DNA of 9,430 nucleotides from an uncultured Flavobacteriaceae bacterium (GCA_937773465.1 CALJVK010000014.1:1-9430), one strand, 5' to 3'. Shown: positions 1 through 6,837, counted from the stretch's first letter. The notes: a model not told the origin generated them from the sequence alone. A program made the numbers and translations.

Positions 1-236
1 AAATAAAAGAAAAAAAATTAAACGAATTACCCTCGAAATTTATAGTTTTTGCAACTACGAGTCAGTTAACTGATACCATTAGTGAAGGGATGCGGAAAAT
101 TAAAAATCAAAGTAAAAATCTTATCCCAAGTAATATTACCACGATACAAGATTTTGAAACCAATAAAGAAAAGGATTTTATGAGTTATGGAAGTAGTACA
201 AAAAACTTATATTTGTTGCTACTCGAAGACTTATAA
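1..236 (+). CDS. LUD-domain protein (LutC/YkgG-like), 3' end only
   Basis: This frame is open from the window edge (first full codon at 3) to a TAA at 234-236 and gives the last 77 residues of a protein. The segment contains KLNELPSKFIVFATTSQL, then SEGMRKIK, and ends YGSSTKNLYLLLLEDL. This pattern resembles the C-terminus of the standalone LUD (lactate-utilisation, LutC/YkgG-like) proteins that I recall upstream of cdsA in Flavobacteriaceae. The family is soluble and cytoplasmic. LutC takes part in L-lactate oxidation in Bacillus, but the role of this single-domain Bacteroidota version is not established. The stop codon lies 3 nt before cdsA, so the two genes are almost certainly co-transcribed. 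The identification rests on recalled family resemblance over a partial sequence and on gene order. Confidence 0.72.
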   Translation, partial: IKEKKLNELPSKFIVFATTSQLTDTISEGMRKIKNQSKNLIPSNITTIQDFETNKEKDFMSYGSSTKNLYLLLLEDL

Positions 237-239
237 TTT

Positions 240-1049
240 ATGAAAGAAGTTATTGTTCGGTTGTTATCTGGAGTAATTTATATTTCGATTATTTTATTTT
301 CACTATTCATGGCTCGTGAATGGTACATCGGCTTACTATTTATTCTTGCGATTATCACTTTAAATGAATTTTTAAAACTGATAAATCTAAAAGGAACAAT
401 TGCTTATATCATACTTGCTGTATCATTTTATTTTTTAGCTTATAAGGAAATAAATAGTGTGTTAATTTTAATTTTATTATCGGCAACTATTTTAATAAAT
501 CTATTTTTAATTAGAGATATAATGGTCTTGAATAAAATATCCTTATTAAAATCAAAGCGTTATTTATATATTATATTTTACATTATCAGTGGTTTTGTTT
601 TTTTAGCACTAATTCCGTTTACAAATAAGGATTTTGAACCACAAATAATATTAGGCATATTTATACTTGCCTGGACCAATGATACTTTTGCTTATTTAGT
701 TGGGAAAGGTTTTGGAAAAAGAAAACTAATGGAAAAGATATCTCCTAAAAAAACGATTGAAGGTTTTTTTGGCGGTATGGTGGGAGCTCTTTTTGCAAGT
801 TTTATTTTTTTTAAGTTCACATCAATAACTGAATATAGTCTAATATTTTGGTTATTTTTGGCTTTATTAGTTTCTGTTTTAGGGACAATTGGTGATTTAA
901 TTCAGTCAAAATTTAAAAGACTAGCTGGAGTAAAAGATAGCGGAAACATCATGCCCGGTCACGGTGGCGTTTATGATAGGCTTGACAGTATTATATTTGC
1001 GGGTCCATTTATTTATTTGTTTATAATTATAATAAATTATGTTTCATAA
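240..1049 (+). CDS. cdsA: Phosphatidate cytidylyltransferase (CDP-diacylglycerol synthase)
   Basis: This integral inner-membrane enzyme converts phosphatidate and CTP to CDP-diacylglycerol and pyrophosphate, the branch point to phosphatidylethanolamine and acidic phospholipids. The 269-residue protein is very hydrophobic, with about eight membrane segments (for example near residues 10-24, 30-48, 52-66, 72-92, 109-125, 176-192, 200-218 and 251-268). The CDP-alcohol cytidylyltransferase signature is present at residues 223-249: S223, KR, KD at 232-233, PGHGG at 239-243 and DRLD at 246-249. An AWTNDTFAY segment at 144-152 supplies another conserved Asp (D148). Length is normal for the family. 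The start is the ATG 3 nt after the LUD stop, and the last 11 nt overlap the next gene. This suggests translational coupling within a phospholipid operon. Confidence 0.96.
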   Translation: MKEVIVRLLSGVIYISIILFSLFMAREWYIGLLFILAIITLNEFLKLINLKGTIAYIILAVSFYFLAYKEINSVLILILLSATILINLFLIRDIMVLNKISLLKSKRYLYIIFYIISGFVFLALIPFTNKDFEPQIILGIFILAWTNDTFAYLVGKGFGKRKLMEKISPKKTIEGFFGGMVGALFASFIFFKFTSITEYSLIFWLFLALLVSVLGTIGDLIQSKFKRLAGVKDSGNIMPGHGGVYDRLDSIIFAGPFIYLFIIIINYVS

Positions 1050-1695
1050 AGAAGGGTTTAAAATTATTACCACAGTTTTTTTAATAAGTGCAATTTTAGC
1101 AGTTTCTGCTCACTTCTTAATTGACAATGAATACCTAGAAAAAGGAGTTTTAATAATTGTTTTGATAGTACTGTTTCTAATTCTTCAGTTTTTCAGAAAC
1201 CCAAAAAGAGATTTTAAATTAAACACAAGCCAAGTTTTGTCAGCTGTTGATGGCAAGGTTGTGGTTATTGAAGAAGTTTTTGAAAAAGAATATTTTAAAG
1301 ATAAAAGACTACAAATTTCTGTATTCATGTCACCTTTAAATGTGCATGTAACAAGGTATCCGGTTAGTGGAAGTGTTGTTTATAACAAATACCATCCTGG
1401 TAAATTTTTAGTAGCATGGCACCCAAAATCCTCAGAAGAGAACGAACGTACTACTGTAGTGGTTAAGTCCTTAGAATTTGGAGAAATAATGCATAGACAA
1501 ATCGCTGGTGCTGTTGCCAAAAGAATTGTAAATTATGCAGAAGAAGGTCAGGAAGTTTTCCAAACTTCTGATAGTGGTTTTATAAAATTTGGTTCACGTG
1601 TAGATATTTTTTTACCTTTAGGTACGAAAATCAATGTGAAGCTTGATCAAAAAGTAAAAGGAGGAATTACCGTATTGGCAAACAATGACAACTGA
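1039..1695 (+). CDS. psd: Phosphatidylserine decarboxylase family protein (short form)
   Basis: This pyruvoyl-dependent decarboxylase is expected to turn phosphatidylserine into phosphatidylethanolamine at the membrane. The 218-residue protein has an N-terminal hydrophobic region (two segments around residues 9-26 and 36-52) that should anchor it. The catalytic domain shows SAVDGKV (68-74, with D71), FMSPLNVHVTRYP (96-108, with H103) and the self-cleavage site FGS (184-186). Family knowledge indicates that cleavage between G185 and S186 makes the small alpha chain with an N-terminal pyruvoyl group. The FGSR sequence instead of LGST, and the short length, match the short-form (archaetidylserine-decarboxylase-like) group common in Bacteroidota. 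The start overlaps cdsA by 11 nt, and the end overlaps the acyl-CoA-binding protein gene by 11 nt. Phosphatidylserine synthase, which supplies the substrate, is not in the window. Confidence 0.93.
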   Translation: MFHKEGFKIITTVFLISAILAVSAHFLIDNEYLEKGVLIIVLIVLFLILQFFRNPKRDFKLNTSQVLSAVDGKVVVIEEVFEKEYFKDKRLQISVFMSPLNVHVTRYPVSGSVVYNKYHPGKFLVAWHPKSSEENERTTVVVKSLEFGEIMHRQIAGAVAKRIVNYAEEGQEVFQTSDSGFIKFGSRVDIFLPLGTKINVKLDQKVKGGITVLANNDN

Positions 1696-1951
1696 AGAAT
1701 TGGAAATAGTATTTAGAAAAGCTGTTAAAAGCGTTAACGATCATAAGGATCCTTTTCCTGCAGATTTATTATTGCGTTTGTATTCTTTTTATAAAATTGC
1801 TACTAACGATCAGGATACCCCAAGAAGTAAAACACCTTTAATTAATGCTTTTAAAACAAATGCACTATTTCAAACACAAGGTTTAACTCCTGATGAGGCC
1901 AAAGAACATTATATTGAGTGTGCAAAGCACTATTTTTTATATCGAAAATAA
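1685..1951 (+). CDS. Acyl-CoA-binding protein (ACBP)
   Basis: This small cytosolic four-helix carrier binds long-chain acyl-CoA thioesters. The 88-residue length matches a stand-alone ACBP domain (about 86-90). Helix 2 carries the family core LYSFYKIAT (residues 32-40), with Y33, Y36 and K37 matching the tyrosines and lysine that contact the acyl-CoA in animal ACBP. K57 aligns with the second conserved lysine and Y76 in HYIECA with the conserved helix-4 tyrosine. The usual KWDAW tryptophans are not conserved (FKTNALF instead). The gene overlaps the decarboxylase by 11 nt and is followed 6 nt later by upp. Its place beside cdsA and psd suggests it buffers or delivers acyl-CoA for phospholipid synthesis; that role is inference. 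Confidence 0.9.
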   Translation: MTTEELEIVFRKAVKSVNDHKDPFPADLLLRLYSFYKIATNDQDTPRSKTPLINAFKTNALFQTQGLTPDEAKEHYIECAKHYFLYRK

Positions 1952-1957
1952 TTAAAT

Positions 1958-2612
1958 ATGATCATTCATCATATAGGGGAAAATAATTCTATTTTAAATA
2001 AATTTATTGCAGAGATTAGAGACGCTTCTATTCAGAAAGATTCACTTCGATTTAGAAGAAATATAGAACGTATAGGTGAAGTTCTAGGATATGAACTCAG
2101 TAAATTTGTTAGGTACAATAACAAGAGTATTATTACTCCGTTGGGAATTAAAAACATCCCTCTCCCAGCTAATAAAATAGTAATATGTTCTATTTTACGA
2201 GCTGGTTTACCCTTACATCAAGGCTTATTAAATTATTTTGATGACTCAGAAAATGCTTTTATTTCAGCATACCGACACCACCCAAATCAAGATAATAATT
2301 TTGAAATCAAAGTTGAATATTTTGCAGCTCCTTCATTAAAAGGTAAAACCCTATTATTAGCAGATCCCATGTTAGCAACTGGTCAGTCTTTAGTTGCAGT
2401 TTATGAAGCTATCAAAAAGCAAAGAGACATCGATGATATTCATATTGTCGCTATCATTGCTAGCACTGAAGGAATCGGTTTTATTAAATCTCATTTTCCT
2501 GAGCACACGCACCTTTGGATCGCAGCAATCGATGATCAACTAGACGAGCAGGGGTTATATTGTCCCAGGATTAGGTGATGCAGGTGATTTGGCATTTGGA
2601 TCAAAACTTTAA
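1958..2612 (+). pseudogene. upp: Uracil phosphoribosyltransferase, frameshifted near the 3' end
   Basis: UPRT salvages uracil by joining it to PRPP to form UMP. The frame from ATG 1958 shows ILRAGLP (79-85) and the PRPP-binding loop LLLADPMLATGQS (132-144). It then runs out of frame after DEQG and stops at 2576-2578, giving 206 residues with an aberrant tail LYCPRIR. In the +1 frame the following bases encode YIVPGLGDAGDLAFGSKL and a TAA at 2610-2612, the conserved UPRT end that forms the uracil-binding pocket. One surplus G in the run GGGG at 2551-2554 accounts for the break; with three Gs the protein would be 217 residues, normal for the family. As read, the product would lack the uracil-binding segment and probably be inactive. 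This may be a real mutation or a base-calling error. It sits 6 nt after the ACBP gene and 15 nt before the Crp/Fnr gene. Confidence 0.93.
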
Positions 2613-2627
2613 AACCCTAACCTATTA

Positions 2628-3215
2628 ATGAAATACGCTCCTTTTTTAAATTACATTAAAAATTTCGTAGACTTAAATGAAAAAGAAATAACTTTTTTAC
2701 GTTCATATACCAATTATAAAAAATATTTTAAAGGTCAATACATAGTTCAGCAAGGTGAAGTTTGTAACCACACCAACTTTATAATTTCTGGATGTACTGA
2801 AAATTTTTATATTGATCAAAAAGGTCAAGAACATATAGTAACATTTGCAATTGAAAATTGGTGGTCGTCAGATATTAGTAGCTTTATAACCCAAAAACCT
2901 TCGGACTTTAATGTTAAGTGTCTCGAGGATACAGAAGTCATTCAATTTACTTGTCAAAATCAAGATGAAATTTTTAAAAATATTCCGAAAATGGAAACAC
3001 TTTTTAGAAAATTATTAGAAAAAGCGCTGGTCTCTTCACAAAAAAGAATTGTCAATAATTTTAGCCTCTCTGCAAAAGATCAATATATATATTTTAAAAA
3101 TCAATATCCAAACATAGAGCAAAGAGTCCCTCAATACATGGTAGCCTCTTATTTGGGCATCACAAAAGAATTTTTAAGTAAAATTAAAGCGCAGTTAGTT
3201 AAGAATAAATCGTAA
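2628..3215 (+). CDS. Crp/Fnr family transcriptional regulator
   Basis: The 195-residue protein has a cyclic-nucleotide-binding-type beta-roll (about residues 30-118, beginning YFKGQYIVQQGEVCNHTNFIISG), a dimerisation helix (about 121-148) and a C-terminal winged helix-turn-helix. The recognition region is QRVPQYMVASYLGITKEFLSKIKAQL-like (165-190), the common pattern of Bacteroidota Crp-like regulators. I see no N-terminal cysteine cluster of the FNR type, and the phosphate-binding cassette with its arginine is not recognisable, so the ligand is unknown and cAMP binding should not be assumed. The ATG is 15 nt past the restored upp stop, so it is probably the last gene of the operon. It is followed, after 109 nt, by yceI; similar regulators often lie beside small secreted or redox proteins, which makes yceI a plausible target. 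Confidence 0.9.
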   Translation: MKYAPFLNYIKNFVDLNEKEITFLRSYTNYKKYFKGQYIVQQGEVCNHTNFIISGCTENFYIDQKGQEHIVTFAIENWWSSDISSFITQKPSDFNVKCLEDTEVIQFTCQNQDEIFKNIPKMETLFRKLLEKALVSSQKRIVNNFSLSAKDQYIYFKNQYPNIEQRVPQYMVASYLGITKEFLSKIKAQLVKNKS

Positions 3216-3227
3216 GCCAGCTATTTT

Positions 3228-3239
3228 GATTTGTTAATC
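3228..3239. promoter_or_regulatory. Weak candidate regulator dyad upstream of yceI
   Basis: GATT-N4-AATC forms a short 12-nt inverted repeat between the Crp/Fnr gene and yceI. The 4-nt spacer and GAT/ATC arms recall Crp/Fnr-family half-sites (TTGAT-N4-ATCAA), but only four bases match per arm. In such AT-rich DNA this could be chance. Confidence 0.2.
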
Positions 3240-3269
3240 TAGTTTATTTTTTAAAAAAATATTATTTTT

Positions 3270-3277
3270 CATATTTG
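3270..3277 (+). promoter_or_regulatory. Candidate Bacteroidota -7 promoter element for yceI
   Basis: CATATTTG differs at one position from the Bacteroidota -7 consensus TAnnTTTG. It lies 47 nt upstream of the yceI ATG, inside the 109-nt gap after the Crp/Fnr gene. No clear -33 TTG element was found at the expected distance, because the region is a poly-T/poly-A tract. Confidence 0.4.
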
Positions 3278-3292
3278 TAGTCTATAAAATAT

Positions 3293-3346
3293 AAACCAAA
3301 TTTAAAATTAAAACCAAATTTAAAATGAAAAACAAATTTAAAAAAT
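3293..3346 (+). repeat. 18-bp tandem repeat spanning the yceI leader and start codon
   Basis: The 16-nt sequence AAACCAAATTTAAAAT occurs at 3293-3308 and again, identical, at 3311-3326, an 18-nt period. The second copy ends inside the yceI start codon. A third, degenerate unit (AAAACAAATTTAAAAAAT, 3329-3346) continues the period in frame into codons 2-8. The repeats form the A-rich ribosome-loading leader and look like a local tandem duplication. Confidence 0.75.
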
Positions 3347-3906
3347 TATTAGCATTACTATTGATTGTTTTCGGCAGCTATTCTTTTACAACAGTATTGA
3401 ATGAAAAAATAGACATCAATGTCGATAAAAGCAACTTGCATTGGAAAGGTTTTAAAGTAACTGGTTCTCACGAAGGAAATTTAAGATTTGAATCCGGAAC
3501 ATTGACTTTTACAGAAGATGGAAAGTTAGTTGATGGAACATTTCTAATTGATATGAAATCTATGGAGTGTACAGATCTAGAAGGTGAATATAAAGAGAAG
3601 CTTGATAGACATCTAAAATCAAAAGATTTTTTTGGAACCAATGAACATCCAAGTGCTACCTTACAATTCAAAGAAATAACAGTAAGTGGCAAAAACTCTT
3701 ACAGAATTAAAGGTGATTTGACCATCAAAGGAATTACGAATAGTATTGAATTTGATTTTTCAATTTATGGCAAAAAGGCAACTGCAACTTTAAAAATTGA
3801 TCGAACTAAATACGATATAAAATACGGGTCAAGCTCATTTTTTGATGGCTTAAAAGACAAAGCTATTTATGATGATTTTGACATAAAAGTAGATTTAGAA
3901 TTTTAA
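3325..3906 (+). CDS. YceI family protein, secreted lipocalin-like
   Basis: YceI proteins fold as a lipocalin-like barrel that binds long isoprenoid or other amphiphilic ligands outside the cytoplasm. The 193-residue product starts with a signal peptide (KNKFKK, then the hydrophobic LLALLLIVFGSYSF, residues 8-21). Family features follow: LHWKGFKVTGSHEGNL (38-53), GTFLIDMKSMECTD (71-84), HLKSKDFFGTNEHPSATLQF (96-115), GDLTIKGI (130-137) and a C-terminal YGSSSFF...AIYDDFDIKVDLEF. Length is typical. The ATG at 3325 is supported by the signal peptide directly behind it. The gene follows the Crp/Fnr regulator after a promoter-bearing gap and is followed 14 nt later by the CDGSH micro-gene, with a terminator after both. 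The ligand and role here are unknown; quinone or polyprenol binding is known for some homologues. Confidence 0.93.
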   Translation: MKNKFKKLLALLLIVFGSYSFTTVLNEKIDINVDKSNLHWKGFKVTGSHEGNLRFESGTLTFTEDGKLVDGTFLIDMKSMECTDLEGEYKEKLDRHLKSKDFFGTNEHPSATLQFKEITVSGKNSYRIKGDLTIKGITNSIEFDFSIYGKKATATLKIDRTKYDIKYGSSSFFDGLKDKAIYDDFDIKVDLEF

Positions 3907-3920
3907 TACAACACTATAAT

Positions 3921-4013
3921 ATGAAAAATACAGATAGACCAAAATGCGGTTGTGGTAATACCCAGGATAGTAACGGATATTGTGATGGTTCTCACCAAAA
4001 CAAAAAAAAATAA
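3921..4013 (+). CDS. 30-residue CDGSH iron-sulfur protein
   Basis: An ATG at 3921, 14 nt after the yceI stop, opens a 30-residue frame ending in TAA at 4011-4013. The core is CGCGNTQDSNGYCDGSH, residues 9-25, followed by a QNKKK tail. It holds the C-x-C...C-D-G-S-H signature whose three cysteines (C9, C11, C21) and histidine (H25) ligate a redox-active, acid-labile 2Fe-2S cluster in mitoNEET-type proteins. Nine residues separate the second and third cysteines, against eight in mitoNEET, and the usual proline is Asn. At 30 residues the gene is little more than the motif, so it may need to dimerise or attach to a partner. It lies before a strong terminator and is likely co-transcribed with yceI. 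Its size puts it below most gene-calling cut-offs. Function is unknown; an electron-transfer or cluster-storage role is inference. Confidence 0.85.
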   Translation: MKNTDRPKCGCGNTQDSNGYCDGSHQNKKK

Positions 4014-4041
4014 GACTTGTATAAAAATGCAACGTAAATTT

Positions 4042-4075
4042 AAAAAAAGCCCTTAATATTATAAGGGCTTTTTTT
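4042..4075. terminator. Bidirectional hairpin terminator between the CDGSH gene and valS
   Basis: AAAAAAAGCCCTTA (4042-4055) pairs perfectly with TAAGGGCTTTTTTT (4062-4075) across a 6-nt loop. The T-tract serves the + strand yceI-CDGSH unit. The A-tract reads as a U-tract on the - strand and serves valS. The outer base pairs overlap the valS stop codon (4074-4076). Confidence 0.9.
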
Positions 4076-6713
4076 ATAATTTTAATCCTTCTAAACTTCT
4101 TTTTATAGTTTCAATTTTTGCTACGGCATCTGCTTCTTTTTGACGTTCGATTGCTACAACATTCCCTGGAGCATTATTAACAAAACGTTCATTACTCAAT
4201 TTACCTTGAATACTTTTTAAAAACCCTTGAGTGTATTTTAATTCTTCTGAAAGTTTTACTATTTCATCTTCAATATTTATAGAACCCTTCATAGGGATAA
4301 AATATTCATTAGATTTAACTCTATAAGTTAAAGCACCATCTATTTTTTCAGAAATGTAATTTAATTTTTCAATATTACCCATTTTCTTGATTACAGAATC
4401 AAAAGATTTAGTAGCATTAATATTATTTATAACTGATAAATTTATCGTTTCTTTAAATGATATATTTTTCTCTTTTCTAATCGTCCTAATTCCTGAAATA
4501 ACTTCGGAAGCAATTTCAAAATCTTTTAAAATACCATCATCAACTGCTTCTATAGAGGGATATCTTGAAACAATTAAAGCTTCATCTATTGATCTATCTG
4601 ATATTTGATGCCAAATTTCTTCAGTAAGAAATGGCATAAAAGGATGTAATATTTTTAAATTATTCTCAAAAGTAATGATAATAGCATCAAATGTTTTTCT
4701 ATCCATTGGTTTTTGATAACCTGGTTTTACCATTTCTAATAACCAAGAACAGAAATCATCCCAGATTAACTTATAAATAGTCATTAATGAATCTGAAAGG
4801 CGGTATTTTGAAAAATGATCTTCCATTTCAGCAAAAGCACTTTGAAATTTAGAGTGATACCATTCTAACGCAATTTTACTAGACTCTGGCTGCTCAATAC
4901 TATCACTTAGCTCCCATCCGCTAACTAATCGATACGCATTGATTATTTTATTACTAAATGCTTTCCCTTGTGCCAACTTAGTTTCATCAAACAATAAATC
5001 GTTTCCAGCACCAGAACTTAATAGCATCATTCCAGCTCTTACTGCGTCTGCACTATAATCCTCAATCAATTTTAAAGCATCAGGAGAGTTTCCTAATTGT
5101 TTAGACATTTTTCGCCCTTGATCATCTCTTACAATACCTGTAAAATATACATTATTAAAAGGCTTTTTATTTCTAAATTCATAACCTGCAAATATCATCC
5201 GTGCTACCCAAAAGAAAATAATATCTGGACCTGTAACTAAATCATTGGTCGGATAATAATAATTAATTTCTTTATTATCTGGGTTTCTAATTCCATCAAA
5301 AACAGATATTGGCCATAACCACGAAGAAAACCAAGTATCAAGAGCATCTTGATCTTGTTTTAAATCTTCACTTTTCAATGTTGAATTTCCAGTTTTATCT
5401 CTAGCAATTAACAATGCTTCTTCTATATTCTCTGCAACTACAAAATCTTCTTTAGCGTCGCCATAATAATAGGCTGGAATTTGTTGTCCCCACCATAATT
5501 GACGTGAAACATTCCAATCTCTAATATTCTCCAACCAATGACGGTAGGTATTTTCTATTTTTTTTGGAAATAATTTAATTTCTTCTGTTTCCAGTACTGC
5601 TTTTAATGCAGGTTTCACCATCTCATCCATCTTCAAAAACCATTGATCTGAAAGTCTTGGTTCAATTACTGCTTTTGTTCTTTCTGAAGTACCTACTTTA
5701 TTTAAGTGGGTTTCAACTTTTAAAACACAACCTAAAGATTTTAATTCTTCATATATTTCATCTCTTACAACAAAACGATCTTTCCCTTGATAATGTAATC
5801 CGAAACTATTTAAGCTAGCATCTTCATTAAAAATATCAATTACTTCAAGTTTATGTTTATCACCTAAAGCTTTATCATTTATATCATGAGCTGGAGTTAC
5901 TTTTAAGCAACCTGTACCAAAATCTACATCTACATAATCGTCTTCGATGATTGGAATAACACGATTACATATAGGAACAATCGCTTTTTTTCCTTTTAAA
6001 TGCGTAAATCTTTCATCCTTAGGATTGATACAAATAGCGGTATCTCCTAATATGGTTTCAGGACGTGTAGTCGCAATTGTGAGTGTATCGTTAGTATCTT
6101 CAATTTTATAATTTATATAGTATAATTTTCCTTTTTGTTCTACATATTCAACTTCTTCATCTGACAAGGTTGTTTTTGCTTCTGGATCCCAATTAACCAT
6201 CCTAAATCCTCTATAAACTAAGCCCTTGTTATAAAGATTCACGAAAGTTTTTATAACAGATTCACTCATGTCATCATCCAAAGTGAATTTTGTACGATCC
6301 CAATCACAAGAACAGCCTAATTTTTTTAATTGTTCTAAAATTACTCCACCATATTCATCAGTCCAATCCCAAGCATGCTTTAAAAATTCATCTCTAGATA
6401 AATCGTTTTTATCAATTCCCTGTTCTTTTAATTTCGCGACCACTTTTGCTTCTGTAGCTATAGATGCATGATCCGTACCAGGTACCCAACAAGCATTTTT
6501 ACCTTGTAAACGAGCACGACGAATTAATACATCTTGAATGGTATTATTAAGCATATGTCCCATATGTAAAATACCTGTCACATTTGGAGGTGGAATTACA
6601 ATACTATAAGGCTCTCTTTCATCAACTTCTGAATGAAAATAATTATTTTCCATCCAGTAGCTGTACCATTTATTTTCAATATTTTGAGCATTATATTTCA
6701 CTTCTAAAGCCAT
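4074..6713 (-). CDS. valS: Valyl-tRNA synthetase
   Basis: This cytoplasmic class I synthetase charges tRNA-Val with valine and edits mischarged threonine. The 879-residue protein is full length for the family. It shows the PPPNVTGILHMGH signature at 41-53 (HMGH, 50-53), the CP1 editing domain (about 200-345; TTRPETILGDTA at 215-226 and FGTGCLKVTPAHD at 265-277), SRQLWWGQQIP (403-413) and the class I KMSKQ loop (535-539) in the GRKMSKQLGN context. An anticodon-binding region (about 620-770) precedes a C-terminal coiled-coil arm (about 815-879). The start ATG is placed directly before MALEVKYNAQNIENKWY, the usual N-terminus. Several + strand open frames inside it are shadows. It is transcribed alone, from a promoter at about 6742-6749 to the shared terminator at its stop codon. 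Confidence 0.98.
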   Translation of the reverse strand: MALEVKYNAQNIENKWYSYWMENNYFHSEVDEREPYSIVIPPPNVTGILHMGHMLNNTIQDVLIRRARLQGKNACWVPGTDHASIATEAKVVAKLKEQGIDKNDLSRDEFLKHAWDWTDEYGGVILEQLKKLGCSCDWDRTKFTLDDDMSESVIKTFVNLYNKGLVYRGFRMVNWDPEAKTTLSDEEVEYVEQKGKLYYINYKIEDTNDTLTIATTRPETILGDTAICINPKDERFTHLKGKKAIVPICNRVIPIIEDDYVDVDFGTGCLKVTPAHDINDKALGDKHKLEVIDIFNEDASLNSFGLHYQGKDRFVVRDEIYEELKSLGCVLKVETHLNKVGTSERTKAVIEPRLSDQWFLKMDEMVKPALKAVLETEEIKLFPKKIENTYRHWLENIRDWNVSRQLWWGQQIPAYYYGDAKEDFVVAENIEEALLIARDKTGNSTLKSEDLKQDQDALDTWFSSWLWPISVFDGIRNPDNKEINYYYPTNDLVTGPDIIFFWVARMIFAGYEFRNKKPFNNVYFTGIVRDDQGRKMSKQLGNSPDALKLIEDYSADAVRAGMMLLSSGAGNDLLFDETKLAQGKAFSNKIINAYRLVSGWELSDSIEQPESSKIALEWYHSKFQSAFAEMEDHFSKYRLSDSLMTIYKLIWDDFCSWLLEMVKPGYQKPMDRKTFDAIIITFENNLKILHPFMPFLTEEIWHQISDRSIDEALIVSRYPSIEAVDDGILKDFEIASEVISGIRTIRKEKNISFKETINLSVINNINATKSFDSVIKKMGNIEKLNYISEKIDGALTYRVKSNEYFIPMKGSINIEDEIVKLSEELKYTQGFLKSIQGKLSNERFVNNAPGNVVAIERQKEADAVAKIETIKRSLEGLKL

Positions 6714-6741
6714 TTTGGTCTGATATTTGAGTAGTAATTTG

Positions 6742-6749
6742 CAAAAGTA
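6742..6749 (-). promoter_or_regulatory. Candidate -7 promoter element for valS
   Basis: Read on the - strand this is TACTTTTG, a perfect match to the Bacteroidota -7 consensus TAnnTTTG, 28 nt upstream of the valS ATG. A -33 TTG is not obvious at the expected distance. Spacing to the start codon is typical for this phylum. Confidence 0.55.
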
Positions 6750-6780
6750 AGTATATCCTTATGATTATAAAAGTGAATGA

Positions 6781-6789
6781 TATACTTTG
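6781..6789 (+). promoter_or_regulatory. Candidate promoter element for the DUF1573 gene
   Basis: TATACTTTG resembles the flavobacterial TAnnTTTG -7 element with one extra spacer base, 48 nt upstream of the ATG at 6838. It lies back to back with the valS element, which makes 6714-6837 a divergent promoter region. Confidence 0.4.
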
Positions 6790-6837
6790 CTAGATGTTTT
6801 AAAGTTAACTACTTTAGCATTAAATAAACACCTTGAT

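Noticed and set aside
2551..2578. Programmed ribosomal frameshift in upp
   Set aside because: A +1 shift would be needed. I see no -1 slippery heptamer, and the in-frame stop is 7 codons away rather than at the shift site. UPRT is not known to use recoding, so an indel or base-calling error is simpler.
3247..3258. TTTTTTAAAAAA palindrome upstream of yceI
   Set aside because: A homopolymer junction of this kind is expected by chance in very AT-rich intergenic DNA, and it has no GC-containing stem.
3468..3692. 74-residue - strand open frame inside yceI
   Set aside because: It lies wholly antisense to a clear YceI gene and shows no recognisable domain.
4387..6471. Three + strand open frames (4387-4608, 5606-5818, 6268-6471) inside valS
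   Set aside because: They are antisense shadows of a well-conserved synthetase, with no start context or domain of their own.
6787..6837. N-terminal extension of DUF1573 from a TTG at 6787
   Set aside because: The TTG falls inside the probable promoter and the extension would place 17 residues before a textbook signal peptide starting at ATG 6838.
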